In this document: positions 34,055 to 44,471 of the stretch, one piece after another
Layout of the letters: each line of letters starts with the position of its first letter
Numbering within the stretch: the first letter of the stretch is position 1
DNA from: JAJRZL01 sp964557855
GTDB taxonomy: Bacteria > Zixibacteria > MSB-5A5 > GN15 > FEB-12
DNA: 64,000 nucleotides
NCBI GenBank assembly: GCA_964557855.1
Contig: CAZLBP010000017.1
Location: forward strand, 1-64,000
Direction of reading: 5' to 3'
Translations under genes and position numbers: made by a program
Notes under the pieces: generated by a model
Database searches by the model: none
What the model was told of the DNA's origin: nothing
The model's input: only the letters and a program-made list of their open reading frames with translations

Positions 34055-36131
34055 TGTTTACCCTCACCATACCGGTTGACGTGACTTCCGCCTCGGGCAG
34101 TATTTCGTTATAGGAAAGGAGTGTCAGCTCAGGGAATCTGGCTTCCACCAAACGCCGCAGGGCCAGTCGAATGTTCGGGGAGCACAGACAGATCGGACTG
34201 AAGCCCGATTGCTGCATAGCTTCTACCTGTTTGTCCATTTCCGTCAAAAGCATCTCGGCCATAGCCGGGTCGATAGTTAACATGAGACCCTGTTTCGTAT
34301 TCTGGACCGCTTCACCCAGTGTCTGCTCGATCGACGGGTCGAGCGTGAAGACGTGAATCTTGCCGTCCTTGTCCTGGTTCATATCCGTGATCTGGCGCTT
34401 CAGCCCCATGCGCACGTATTCCGCCAGAACATCCGGTTCCTTGGTGGCGCCGATGTAGTCGGCAACCGTTTCCAGGATGCCTACCAGGTCTCTGATGGCA
34501 ACTCGTTCTCTCAAGAGCGCCTGCAGCACTTTTTGCAGCACGCCCAAAGAGACCGTTTCCGGTACGACGGATTCCACGAGCGCGGGATACTCTTCTTTGA
34601 GCGTGTCGACGAGATGCTGCACATCCTGCCGGGTCAGGATCTCGGCGGCCGACTGACGAATGACTTCGGTCAGGTGCGTGGCCAGCACCGCCGCCGGCTC
34701 GACCACGGTGAATTTCTTCGCCTCCGCCACTTCCCGCATGGCAGACAGGATCCAGGTTGCCGACAGACCAAAGGCCGGGTCTTTCGTTGCAAATCCGTCG
34801 AGTTTCTCCTCGATATAACCGGGATTGATAGCCAGCACGCGGTCGAGCATCAATTCCCAACCGGCGATTCTGACGCCCTTGATCTTAATCTGGTATTCGT
34901 TGGGGGACAATTGAACATTGTCGCGAATACGGATAGGCGGGACAATTATCCCCAATTCGGAAGCTAACTGTTTTCTGATAGTGGCTATTCGTTCCAGCAG
35001 GTCGCCGTTTTGCCTCGTATCGACCAGTGGGATCAACCCGTAGCCGATCTCCAGTCCCAGCGTATCCACTTTCAACAGATCTTCGGTACGTTCCAGCGGA
35101 TGTTGGCCCTGTTCGGCCTGGCGTTGTTGTTCGGCTTCGCTCTCCCTGGTCCGTTTGGCCTGGACTTCCTTCGTCAGGTAGCCCAGTCCGCCGGCCATGA
35201 GTCCCAGCAACATGAACGTTACCGTCGGCATCCCCGGCAGGAGGCTGAACATGAAGAGGACGCCGGCCGCCACGATGATCGCCCGCGGCTGATTGGTGAG
35301 CTGTTTGGTCAGATCGCTGCCCATGTTTTCGGTGGCCGCGGCCCGCGTGACGATAACGCCGGATGCGGTGGACACCAGCAGAGCCGGGATCTGGGTAACC
35401 AGACCGTCGCCGATCGACAGCAGTGAGTATGTCCGCATGGACTCCGTAATCGACATCCCGTTGATGGCGATGCCGATCACGAAACCCCCGATGATGTTTA
35501 TCAGCGTGATGAGAATGCCGGCCACCGCGTCTCCCCGGACGAATTTGGAGGCGCCGTCCATCGCACCATAGAAATCCGCCTCACGGGCAATGCTCGAGCG
35601 GCGCTCTTTGGCTTCCTGCTCGGAAATAATGCCGGCATTAAGATCGGCGTCGATTGCCATCTGCTTGCCCGGCATGGCATCCAGTGTGAACCGGGCGGCC
35701 ACCTCGGAAATGCGCCCCGCTCCCTTGGTAATCACGACGAACTGGATAATGACGAGGATAATAAAGACGATAAACCCGACCACGTAATTGCCCTGCACGA
35801 CGAAGTTTCCGAATGAGTTGATAACGTCACCGGCGTACGCCTGCCCCAGAATAAGGCGGGTGGAGGCAACGTTCAGGGCCAGGCGCATCAGCGTCACGAT
35901 CAGCAGCATGCCGGGAAACACCGACAGGTCGAGAGGCCGTGTGACGTACAACGTGGTCAGCAACACTACGAGCGAGAACGTGATATTGAACGCCAGCGCG
36001 AAATCGAGCAGACCGGTGGGAATCGGGATGACCAGAACGGTGATAATACCCACAACGCCCAGGGCCAGCGCAATATCGGCGCGCGACATGATCAGCTCGA
36101 AGAGACCCAGATTGTTGCGTCCGGCAGCCAT
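34044..36131 (-). CDS. flhA: Flagellar export apparatus protein FlhA
   Basis: 695 residues. Eight TM helices in the first 330 residues, with the conserved FHIPEP signature region (LLIVTLMRLALNVASTRLIL, VITKGAGRISEVAARF, DAMPGKQMAIDADLNAGII). The C-terminal cytosolic domain (about 365-695) binds export chaperones. FlhA forms the nonameric export gate with FlhB, FliP, FliQ and FliR. Starts 2 bp after the flhB stop and overlaps flhF by 11 bp. Confidence 0.97.
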   Translation of the reverse strand: MAAGRNNLGLFELIMSRADIALALGVVGIITVLVIPIPTGLLDFALAFNITFSLVVLLTTLYVTRPLDLSVFPGMLLIVTLMRLALNVASTRLILGQAYAGDVINSFGNFVVQGNYVVGFIVFIILVIIQFVVITKGAGRISEVAARFTLDAMPGKQMAIDADLNAGIISEQEAKERRSSIAREADFYGAMDGASKFVRGDAVAGILITLINIIGGFVIGIAINGMSITESMRTYSLLSIGDGLVTQIPALLVSTASGVIVTRAAATENMGSDLTKQLTNQPRAIIVAAGVLFMFSLLPGMPTVTFMLLGLMAGGLGYLTKEVQAKRTRESEAEQQRQAEQGQHPLERTEDLLKVDTLGLEIGYGLIPLVDTRQNGDLLERIATIRKQLASELGIIVPPIRIRDNVQLSPNEYQIKIKGVRIAGWELMLDRVLAINPGYIEEKLDGFATKDPAFGLSATWILSAMREVAEAKKFTVVEPAAVLATHLTEVIRQSAAEILTRQDVQHLVDTLKEEYPALVESVVPETVSLGVLQKVLQALLRERVAIRDLVGILETVADYIGATKEPDVLAEYVRMGLKRQITDMNQDKDGKIHVFTLDPSIEQTLGEAVQNTKQGLMLTIDPAMAEMLLTEMDKQVEAMQQSGFSPICLCSPNIRLALRRLVEARFPELTLLSYNEILPEAEVTSTGMVRVNNDN

Positions 36132-36132
36132 T

Positions 36133-37203
36133 TTAGCTCAGCGCCTTTCCTTTGAGCCGGTAAACATAGGCCAGCATTTCGGCTACGGCGCGGTAGAGCT
36201 GCGCCGGTATGAACTGTCCCACGTCGCACATCTTGAAGAGCGCCTGCGCGAGAGGCTTATCTTCGACAATAGGAATATCGTGTTCGCGAGCGATCTGTTT
36301 GATTTGCTCGGCGATGCGGCGTTGCCCTTTGGCCACGACCATCGGCGCCTCGGACTCGGACTGTTCGTATTTGAGCGCCACTGCCAGATGGACCGGGTTG
36401 GTCACGACCACGTCCGCCAGCGGCACCGCCTGCATCATGCGCGACCGCGCCATCTGCATCTGTATCTGGCGTACTCGCGATCGTACCTGCGGAGAGCCTT
36501 CCGTCTCCTTGTGCTCGTCTTTCAGTTCCTGCCGGCTCATGCGGATGGATTTCTCGAATTCGTATTTCTGGTAGAGGTAGTCCAGCACGGCGATAGCCAG
36601 CATCACGGCGCCGATAATCAGAGCCAGCTTGAGTGCCAGCTTGCCCATGATCGCCGCCACCTGCGGCACCGTCATATCGGCCAGCTTGAAGAAGCTCTCG
36701 AACTCGTACGAAATCGCCAGGTAGGCCACCGTGCCGACCACAACCAGTTTGAGTACGTCCCGGACCAGCATCGCCAGCGAACGGACCGACACCAGTCGTT
36801 TCAGCCCGCTGACAAGATTCAGCTTTTCAAATTTGGGTTCCATCGCCTTGGGTGTGATGCGAAAACCTATTTGGGCCACGTTAACCCCGATTGCAATTAC
36901 GACGAGCACGGCAAATATGGGCCCGACCATCAGGAAGAACTTGAATATATTATCCACGAATGGTCCGTAGAAAGTCGGATCGGATGCCGCGACGAACGGC
37001 GCATTGGCCATTATGGACCGCATGAGCGACTGCAGTTGCCCGGCCAGATGGGAACCCAGCATATACAGCGTCAGAAACCCGAGGGCGATGACGGCCGCCG
37101 AGTTGAGTTCCATCGACTTGGCAACTTTGCCCCGTTCACGGGCCTTCTCGCGTCGCCGCGAGGTGGCCTTTTCTGTCCGTTCCTGGAAATCCTGATCCGC
37201 CAC
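36133..37203 (-). CDS. flhB: Flagellar export apparatus switch protein FlhB (NPVH variant)
   Basis: 356 residues, four TM helices followed by the cytosolic switch domain. The auto-cleavage motif reads NPVH in VVVTNPVHLAVALKY instead of the usual NPTH; Asn and Pro, between which cleavage occurs, are kept. Conserved neighbours IPIVEDKPLAQALF and VGQFIPAQLYRAVAE follow. It controls switching of export specificity with FliK. Only 3 bp separate it from fliR. Confidence 0.95.
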   Translation of the reverse strand: MADQDFQERTEKATSRRREKARERGKVAKSMELNSAAVIALGFLTLYMLGSHLAGQLQSLMRSIMANAPFVAASDPTFYGPFVDNIFKFFLMVGPIFAVLVVIAIGVNVAQIGFRITPKAMEPKFEKLNLVSGLKRLVSVRSLAMLVRDVLKLVVVGTVAYLAISYEFESFFKLADMTVPQVAAIMGKLALKLALIIGAVMLAIAVLDYLYQKYEFEKSIRMSRQELKDEHKETEGSPQVRSRVRQIQMQMARSRMMQAVPLADVVVTNPVHLAVALKYEQSESEAPMVVAKGQRRIAEQIKQIAREHDIPIVEDKPLAQALFKMCDVGQFIPAQLYRAVAEMLAYVYRLKGKALS

Positions 37204-37206
37204 CGA

Positions 37207-38010
37207 TTATACTCCGCCCCACGCTGCGTACACCGTCTGCAGCTCCTTGTTGAACACCTCGAGCGCCTGCCGCAGGACATAGGAAAAGACCGGCAACGAC
37301 ATGGCCAAAACAAGCAACCCCACCCCGATCTTGATCGGGAAACCGACAAAAAAGACGTTCATGGTCGGCATCATCTTGGCAATTGTCCCCAGAGCGATGT
37401 CCGTCAGAAACAGCGTTACTATCACGGGTACCCCGAGTTTGATCGCTACTACGAAAATGTAGCCGGTGTACTTGATGAGCATCTCCCCGATCGGGGCCGA
37501 CATCGAGGCGGTCCCGGGCGGGATCGCCCGGTAGCTGTCTGCCAGCGCTGTCAAAACGAGATGATGGCCGTTGATGGCCAGGAAAATCAGGGTCGCCAGG
37601 AGATACCAGAATCTGGAAATGATCGATACCTGCTCCGAGGTTTCCAGGTCCGGCGCCGTAAACATGGCAAAACCCAACTGATAGCCCAAAATAGTGCCCC
37701 CGGTCTTGACCCCCATGAACAGAAGTCGAAACATCAAGCCGATGACGAATCCGACCAGAATCTCTTTAGCGGCAAAACCGGCCAACTGCCACACGGAAAC
37801 AATTTCCGGCAACGGGGCCTGACCGATTGCCGAGACGATAATGCCGGACAGGAGGATCAAAAATCCCACTCTTACCGGACTGGGGATTGAACTATTGCTG
37901 AACACCGGGGCTATCAGGAAGAGGCCCGAACCTCTCATGAGGACGAGGAGGAAGACTTGAATTGTTTCGGCGCTATAACTTACGAAATCAAACAAGGTTC
38001 GTTGTCCCAC
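37207..38010 (-). CDS. fliR: Flagellar export apparatus protein FliR
   Basis: 267 residues, about six to eight TM helices. Typical sequences are LMRGSGLFLIAPVFSNSSIP near the N-terminus and LFLTDIALGTIAKMMPTMNV near residue 190. FliR forms the export pore with FliP and FliQ. The partner genes fliQ and fliP lie 6 kb upstream on the same strand, separated by the kinase pseudogenes, although these genes are normally adjacent. Confidence 0.96.
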   Translation of the reverse strand: MGQRTLFDFVSYSAETIQVFLLVLMRGSGLFLIAPVFSNSSIPSPVRVGFLILLSGIIVSAIGQAPLPEIVSVWQLAGFAAKEILVGFVIGLMFRLLFMGVKTGGTILGYQLGFAMFTAPDLETSEQVSIISRFWYLLATLIFLAINGHHLVLTALADSYRAIPPGTASMSAPIGEMLIKYTGYIFVVAIKLGVPVIVTLFLTDIALGTIAKMMPTMNVFFVGFPIKIGVGLLVLAMSLPVFSYVLRQALEVFNKELQTVYAAWGGV

Positions 38011-38278
38011 ACTTCAGGTTAATCGTCAACCTTTAGATCAAAAACCGTACCGGTCTGAAACAAGCACATTGCCCCCTTTATTCGATTGGATTAAAGCAGG
38101 TTACGGATTTTGTGATTTTTTTTACAAAGACTGAAGGGGCGGTTGTGGAAAAGGTTACCAGCGGTTGAGGGAAAAAAGTGCAGGGGGGTCGGGAAGGTCT
38201 ATTGGAGCAGAGACTGAGGTGTCATTGCGAGTCGTGGAGCGACGAATAGACCTCTTGTCCAAGTCATGGCGAGCAGGG

Positions 38279-38400
38279 ATACTGTCTTTGATGTCAAACG
38301 GAATCAGGATTGAACTGTGGGGTTTGTCACCCCGGCGAAGGCCGGGGTCCATCTTCTTTGGAAGTGGCAGTGGATTCCTGCCTTCGCAGGAATGACAACT
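38279..38400. repeat. Direct repeat copy A flanking the kinase cassette
   Basis: From ATACTGTCTTTGATGTCA through CCCCGGCGAAGGCCGGGG to GGATTCCTGCCTTCGCAGG it matches 43953-44071 in the same orientation over about 120 bp with scattered differences. The intergenic region 38011-38447 has no gene. The two GC-rich palindromes also occur alone at other loci, but the ATACTGTCTTTGATGTCA part is found only in these two copies. Confidence 0.75.
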
Positions 38401-38447
38401 CCAAATCACCCTTAGCGGAATCGAAGCATGATTTACGGACCGCCTCC

Positions 38448-41150
38448 CTACTCCCCCAACCCCACGTGCCAGTTCACTACCACTTCAAAGTCGGTGTCTC
38501 CCGGCTCTTGCGAAGTGGCCGGGACAGCAAACAGAAATCTCTGGCCATCATGGCTGACATCGTACGTGTGAAGCGCAAAGAAGAAGAGATTACCGCGCCG
38601 TATGGAAAACAATGGCTCCGGCTTGCCAAAACTCAACCCATTTTCGAAGCTGACGGGTACCATCAGCAACTGCTCATTCCGGAAAAAATATATTTCTTTC
38701 CCGTCGCTTCGCCACGAAGGATCCGCATCCCGTGCACTAAGAGTCGATATCTGCCAGCGATTTCTGGTTTCGGTATCCAGAACATAGACATCAGAGCGAT
38801 AGTCTCCTCCGAATTCATCGTACAGGACATACCTCAGATCAGGCGACAGGCCTCGCGGTATTTCGGCTCTCGGACCGTCAACCAGGACTTCGTATTTGTC
38901 CGGTTCATTCAAACGTAATACCCGGATATCGGGAGCGTTGGGCGGGGTCGGAAGCTCGGCGGCCGCATACACAATCCGATTGTCTTCTGTCCACTCCATG
39001 GCAATGCATGCCAGAGAGTCTTCGGACGCAATTCTGACAGGTTCATCCAGTCTGTTGACCCTCTTCCAGAACATCGAGGCTGAATCTAACTGCGAGACGG
39101 CACCGGTGACTACCGTATACGCTACGCGCGAGCCGTCCGGTGACCAAACCGGAACGATTTTAGCCGTATTGTCCCGTTGCAGCTGTGAAACAGCCCTTGA
39201 CTGTATATCATGGATAAATATGTCCCTTTGAAAATCGACCTGGTCAATAATGCTCACCGCAATTTTCGAACCGTCATCCGACAATCGCACATCGGAGTAG
39301 AAGTTGGGTCCGGCGATCGTATCCAGAACCTCACCGCGGCGGTCAGTCCATATCAGATAGGAGTCACCCGAAAGAGATGACCCCCGGCGCGTTACCAAGA
39401 TACAATTGTTGGAGGCACTCAGGTTCGTGCCACGATTGGAGTTCCCAGCTGTGGTGACGTGGTCCGTCAGTGGCACCGGTTCTCCCACCAATTCGTGTTC
39501 TTGTCTGTCAAACCGATGAGCCACCAGGTAGTTATTCTTCATATAAAGAATGTATCCCGGCTCACATTATACAGGACGAGACTCGATGATACCGAGACTC
39601 TTGGTCTCGGTATCATCGATACTGCCCATCTTCAGAATCATCTCGGTAGATATATTCGAAACCGAATCGGAATACACCGCGAAGATGAAGTGCCGGCCAT
39701 CAGGCAGGGACCACGGCCAGGCATGGGAGTACTCGCCGGCCGTGCTGTCAATTTTCGTGATCGCCTTGCGATTGCCTCCCGAGGCCGAAACCATGTACAG
39801 GGGGTCATTCTGTCCATGATCGAACAGGATTATATCCTGTGTTCCCCAGCAGCCGTCGGCGCCTGCAATATTGCCGATCACTTGCGGTTGTCCGCCCGCC
39901 ACCGGCACCTTACGCAGCGGAGCAGTGGCGCTTCGCGCAAAATAGGCCAGATACTTGCTGTCCGGCGACCAGAACGGCCGATAAGCGCCTTCCGTACCGG
40001 GCAATGGATACGCCTCAAGCGAATTTAACGGACGAACCCAGATTCGAGTGCCGCCCGACGAGTCGTATACCAGATAGGCCAACGTCGTGCCGTCGGGGGA
40101 AATCTGTGGCCAGTCGAACTGTTCCTCCGCCGGAATTACGAATCGCATGCTGCGCGGCCGGTCCTCTTCCTGACTGAGCAGGATACCCCCAAGGACTACG
40201 GCTATCACAACTGCTACTGCCGTCACCAGCCACGATACTCGCAGGTGCAGCATTCTTTTCACCGAAACTGCCGCAGGCAGCCCCGCCTGCGAGCCGGCGG
40301 CGCCGATCTACTCCAGCTCGTCTTTGAGATCCCGAGCCGACTGCCAGCGCTTCTCAGGATCCTTGGCCATACACTTGCGGATGAGCCGGGCGAGAGCGGG
40401 TGGCGTCTGAGGCGTAACCTCGGAAACAGGAGTCGGGTCGGTGTTCATCACCGATGCAATCAGAGCTGCCTGGCTCTTGCCGCTGAAAGCACGCTGCCCC
40501 GTTATCATCTCATACAGCGTCGCGCCGAAGGCGAAAATGTCGCTGCGGGCGTCGGCCTCTTTCCCCTCTAACTGCTCCGGGGAAATGTACTGCAAAGTGC
40601 CCACGATTGTGCCGGTACCGGTCAGCGGCGTCGTGTGCGTTTTCCCTTGGGTGCCGTCGACCACACCTTCCGGTATGGCCAGCTTGGCCAGGCCGAAATC
40701 CAGCAGCTTGGCCCCTTCAGGTGTAAGGAAAATGTTGCTCGGTTTCAGATCACGATGAATCAAGCCTTTGCGATGAGCCGCGTCAAGGGCGCCGGCAATC
40801 TGCGTCCCGATCTCAAGCGCCTCCGGCGCGCTGAACGGACCCTTCTTGATCCGCTCCTCCAAAGATTCCCCTTCCAGGTATTCCATCACGAGATAATCGA
40901 TCCCCTCTTGGTGCCCGATATCATGCAGGATGCAGATGTTGGGATGATTGAGACTCGATATGACTTTCGCCTCTCGCTCAAACCGGGCCCGCTGATCTTC
41001 ATTGACCGCGGTGCGCTGGGGCAGCACCTTGATCGCCACCGTCCGGTCCAAACGCGTGTCTTTCGCCCGATACACCTCCCCCATGCCCCCTGCACCGGCC
41101 GGGGCTTCGATTTCATACGGCCCGAGTTTGTGGCCTTTGTTCAACGGCAT
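38448..41150 (-). pseudogene. Ser/Thr protein kinase with TolB-like beta-propeller, interrupted by two in-frame stops
   Basis: One continuous reading frame is broken by TAG (40310-40308) and TAA (39569-39567). Part 1 is a complete kinase domain: GAGGMGEVYRAKD, VAIKVLP, HRDLKPSNIFL, LLDFGLAKL and GTLQYISPEQLEGK. Part 2 begins with a TM helix (LVTAVAVVIAVVLGGILL) and WD40/TolB propeller blades (PFWSPDSKYLAYF); part 3 continues the propeller (VPVWSPDGSRVAYT, WRSDGKEIYFF). Both stops replace residues expected in the family: Trp after LKDELE (TGG to TAG) and Tyr before the CEPGYILY segment. Such kinases are usually one polypeptide near 900 residues. It lies 9 bp after a second broken kinase. Confidence 0.85.
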
Positions 41151-41159
41151 TGGTAGTCC

Positions 41160-43809
41160 TTATGTACCTCGCGGGTCTTCATAGTTCCGCAGCAACATCT
41201 CCAAATTCGCATCTCCTTTCAGGGGAGCCAATTCAGGCGAGAGTCTAATCCATGGTATGGATACTTCCGACGGAATCGACAACAAATAACCCAGTTTCTC
41301 CAACGCCTTTTCCGTCTCTCCAACGATGGCGTATATAACGGCCAGGTCCCTCAACAGTGAAGCTCCGTCCAGCGCGTCCTCTGATACGGGCAGCATTGCG
41401 ACAGACCGTTCTCCAGACTCGATAGCCTCTTCGGTACTGCCCAATCCGGCGTGGGCTCTGGCCAGTTCCATATGGTGAAAGGCGACCCCCGAGTCAGATT
41501 GTAGTTCTCGCAGTATGATATGTCGGGCGGAATCGTAGCGCCGCAGGGCCTCATCCGTTCGATTGCCGTATCGGAAACAGTCACCCTTCAAATTGTAGTA
41601 GTGGGCGCTGTCGTATCGCGCCACACCGTCAAGTTTGTAGAAGTCATCTAGAAGAGCTATGGCCTTGTCATAGTTGCCGGTCATCGTTTCTATCTCCGCC
41701 TGCAATTCAGTCGCTTCGGGCCAGCGAGCGCTTCTGTCGAGCCCTTCGGTTAATGCTAGTCGGGCTGCCTCTGTGTCACCTTCCCAGAGGATGTGAACCA
41801 GAGCCAGATTCTGATATGCGAACTGCAGGTCCGGCTGCAAATTCGATGGCTCGGCGGAAAAGCGAGTCGGCTTCGGCAAAGCGACGAAGATACAGCAGTG
41901 CCACTCCGAATTCCGAACTAAGGAGGGCGGAACGGGGATTTAGTCTGAGTGCTGATTCATAATCACGGACAGCCTTTTCCCATTTTCCCTGTCGGCGTTC
42001 GATACCGGCGATGCACAGCTGTACCATGTAGTCATTCGGCTCTTTCTTGCGAAGTTCCCGAAATTCCGCCAGGGCCAGGTCGTCTTCACCCAGAGCAGCG
42101 TAATGATACCAGGCCAGCGCTCCCGCCGCATCGGACAGATCAGGCTTTAGTTCCAGAGCACGATCTACGGCATTTTTAGCGGCCGATAGTCTGGACTCGG
42201 ATCGGTCTATGTACCAGAAATAGACCTGGGTGTGTACGACGGAAAGCCAGGCATGGGCCCGTGCGAAGTCCGGTTCAAGACTGATGGCCCTCGACAACAT
42301 CATCTCTGCATTGATATAATCCATCGGAGTGTGCTCGTTGAAATACCCGAGGCCTTTCAGAAAATCGTTATATGCCTCCATGTTGTTGGTCGGATGTGCC
42401 TGCAGAGACTTTCGCTCCGATTCCAGGAGGGCGACATTCAGTTCCGATGTTACCCGCTCGGCTATCTCTGATTGTACATCGAAAATGTCATCAATGACTA
42501 CATCGTAGCGATCGGCCCATAAATGAATGTCATTTTCCACATTGATCAACTGTGGGTTGATACGGACCTGGCTCGTCTCACCGGACTTGTCCCACCTCAC
42601 CGTACCTTCCAGAACATAATCGACCCCCAACTCCGCTCCGATCTCTTTAATGTTCTTATCGGTTTGCTTGTACTGCATGCTGCTCGTTCGAGATATAACG
42701 CCCAAACTGTGTACCGATGCCAGCCTCGAAATTATCTCTTCCGTCATCCCGTCCGCAAAATACTCATCCTCCGGGTCACCCAAATTTCCGAACGGCAGGA
42801 CGGCGATCATGTTGCTGGTCTCTTCGACAGGTAAGGTCATTTCACGTTCTTCTTGACAGAAAAGCCAGTACGTCGCCATTACGGCCAGCACCAATGCCGC
42901 ACCCGTCACAACATATTTGTTCCACCAGTCCCCCTTGTCCTCGTCCTGCACCTCCCCCGCTGCAACCAGTCCCTTGAGGTCCGACAACACTCCCCCTGCA
43001 GTCTGATACCGCAGCCCCGGGTCTTTCTGGAGGAGCTTGGAGACGATGCGCTCAAGATCCGGAGGCGTGTCTCGCTTGAACCGTGCCAGCGGCTCCGGTT
43101 TCGTATGTAATACGGATTTCAATGTCGCTGCCTCATTACTGCCCGTAAACGGTCGCTTTCCGGCCATCATCTCATACAATACTACACCCAGGGAAAAAAG
43201 ATCGGCCCGTTGGTCAGTCTCCTTCCCCTCTATATGTTCCGGCGCCATGTAGCCGACCGTACCCAATGTCGATCCGGTCTTTGTCAGCTTTTCACCGAAC
43301 TGTACCGTTGCCAGCTTAAAGTCCAGTAGCCGCACGCGGCGTTCCTGATCTACGATGATATTCGACGGCTTTATATCCCGATGCAGAATGCCTTTTTGGT
43401 GCGCCTTACTCAGTGCATCACACAATTGCCCGGCGACATCGATCACAAACTCTACAGATAGCGCACCTTCTTCGATGAACTCCTTCAGCGGTTTCCCGTC
43501 GATGTGCTCCATGGCGAAGTACGGACGGCTCTGACACTCCCCGACTTCGTGAATCGTAACGATATTGGGATGGGACAGCTTCGCTGCCGCCTGTGCCTCA
43601 CGCTTGAACCGTTTGCGACATTCCTCATCCTGGCACAGGTGATGCGACAGGAACTTCAACGCCACTTTCCGATCCAGCTCCATATCCTGTGCCAGATACA
43701 CCTCCCCCATGCCGCCGGCGCCGATCCGCTCGACAATCCGGTAGTGGCCGACTACGGTGTCTTTCGTTAATACGAAGTGTGTTTCGGTCTTGTCCTCGTT
43801 ATTCTCCAT
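41160..43809 (-). pseudogene. Ser/Thr protein kinase with TPR repeats, frameshifted
   Basis: The first frame (43809 down to about 41842) has the kinase domain: GAGGMGEVYLAQD, VALKFLSHHL, HRDIKPSNII and GTVGYMAPEHIEGKE. A TM helix, an adenylate-cyclase-associated type region (MIAVLPFGNLGDPEDEYFAD) and TPR repeats follow. An extra T in GAATTTGCAG (41839-41841) breaks the TPR helix after SLFRRAIE; the second frame resumes with LQPDLQFAYQNLALVH and gives 200 more TPR residues ending near 41160. Removal of one T restores a single protein of about 875 residues. The DFG motif reads DFK (LLDFKLATVQ). A real mutation and a sequencing error are both possible. Confidence 0.82.
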
Positions 43810-43952
43810 AAACGGCGCTGCGCTGCTTCATGACAATATGCAAAACCAGATTCTCGACTCTACAGTTGCAAAGTATGCAAAGGAAGTTTGTTGAGCAACG
43901 ATTATCAGAAAGTCGGAATATGTCGCTTTGACGCCCGTCATCCTGAGCGGGC

Positions 43953-44071
43953 ATACTGTCTTTGATGTCAGGCGGAATCAGGATCGAACCGTGGGTCTGT
44001 GACCCCGGCGAAGGCCGGAGTCCATCTTCCTTAAAAGGGGGAGTGGATTCCTGCCTGCGCAGGAATAACAG
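43953..44071. repeat. Direct repeat copy B flanking the kinase cassette
   Basis: Same orientation and about 120 bp similarity to 38279-38400. It is followed by four imperfect 19-bp tandem repeats (44071-44146), each like GGTCTAAGTTGCCCTGAAA, of which copy A has only one related unit. No gene lies in 43810-44190. Confidence 0.75.
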
Positions 44072-44146
44072 CTCTAAGTTGCCTTGACAGGTCTAAGTTG
44101 CCCTGAAAGGTCTAAGTCACTCTGGCCGCTTTAGGTCACCCTGATC
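44071..44146. repeat. Four imperfect 19-bp tandem repeats
   Basis: Units start at 44071, 44090, 44109 and 44128. The first three begin G-CTCTAAGT or G-GTCTAAGT; the fourth is more diverged. Recent slippage within an intergenic repeat is the simplest reading. Confidence 0.7.
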
Positions 44147-44190
44147 GGAATCGAAGGGTGAAGCCGTTCGGTAATAAGATACCTTTACCT

Positions 44191-44460
44191 CTACCCCACC
44201 AGCCCCGGGATCATGTCAAACATGTGATGCGTGAAGTCGGTCAGGACGTTGATCATCCAGGGCAGGAAGATAAGCAGAGCCAGCGCTATGGCTAGAATCT
44301 TGGGGACAAATGTCAAAGTTAATTCGTTGATTTGAGTAATCGCCTGAAAGATCGAGATGGCCAGACCGATTACGAGCGCAAACAGCAGCATGGGTCCCGC
44401 CACCATCAGCGTCACGGACAATGCTTCTCGGCCTATAGCTACAACCATTTGCGGTGTCAT
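44191..44460 (-). CDS. fliQ: Flagellar export apparatus protein FliQ
   Basis: 89 residues, two TM helices. Characteristic MVVAIGREALSVTLMVAGPM and IFQAITQINELTLTFVPKIL. Part of the FliP/FliQ/FliR export pore. Its stop is followed by the direct repeat B and the kinase pseudogenes instead of fliR. Confidence 0.95.
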   Translation of the reverse strand: MTPQMVVAIGREALSVTLMVAGPMLLFALVIGLAISIFQAITQINELTLTFVPKILAIALALLIFLPWMINVLTDFTHHMFDMIPGLVG

Positions 44461-44471
44461 AAACCTGCACC

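Noticed and set aside
35788..37890. A 700-residue open frame antisense to flhA, flhB and fliR
   Set aside because: Shadow of strongly conserved flagellar genes on the other strand; its product is Arg/His-rich and without family features.
39567..40310. TAG and TAA in the kinase-propeller gene as recoded amino acids
   Set aside because: They are two different stops, neither TGA, and each replaces an expected Trp or Tyr. No local signal such as SECIS or PYLIS is seen; decay is simpler.
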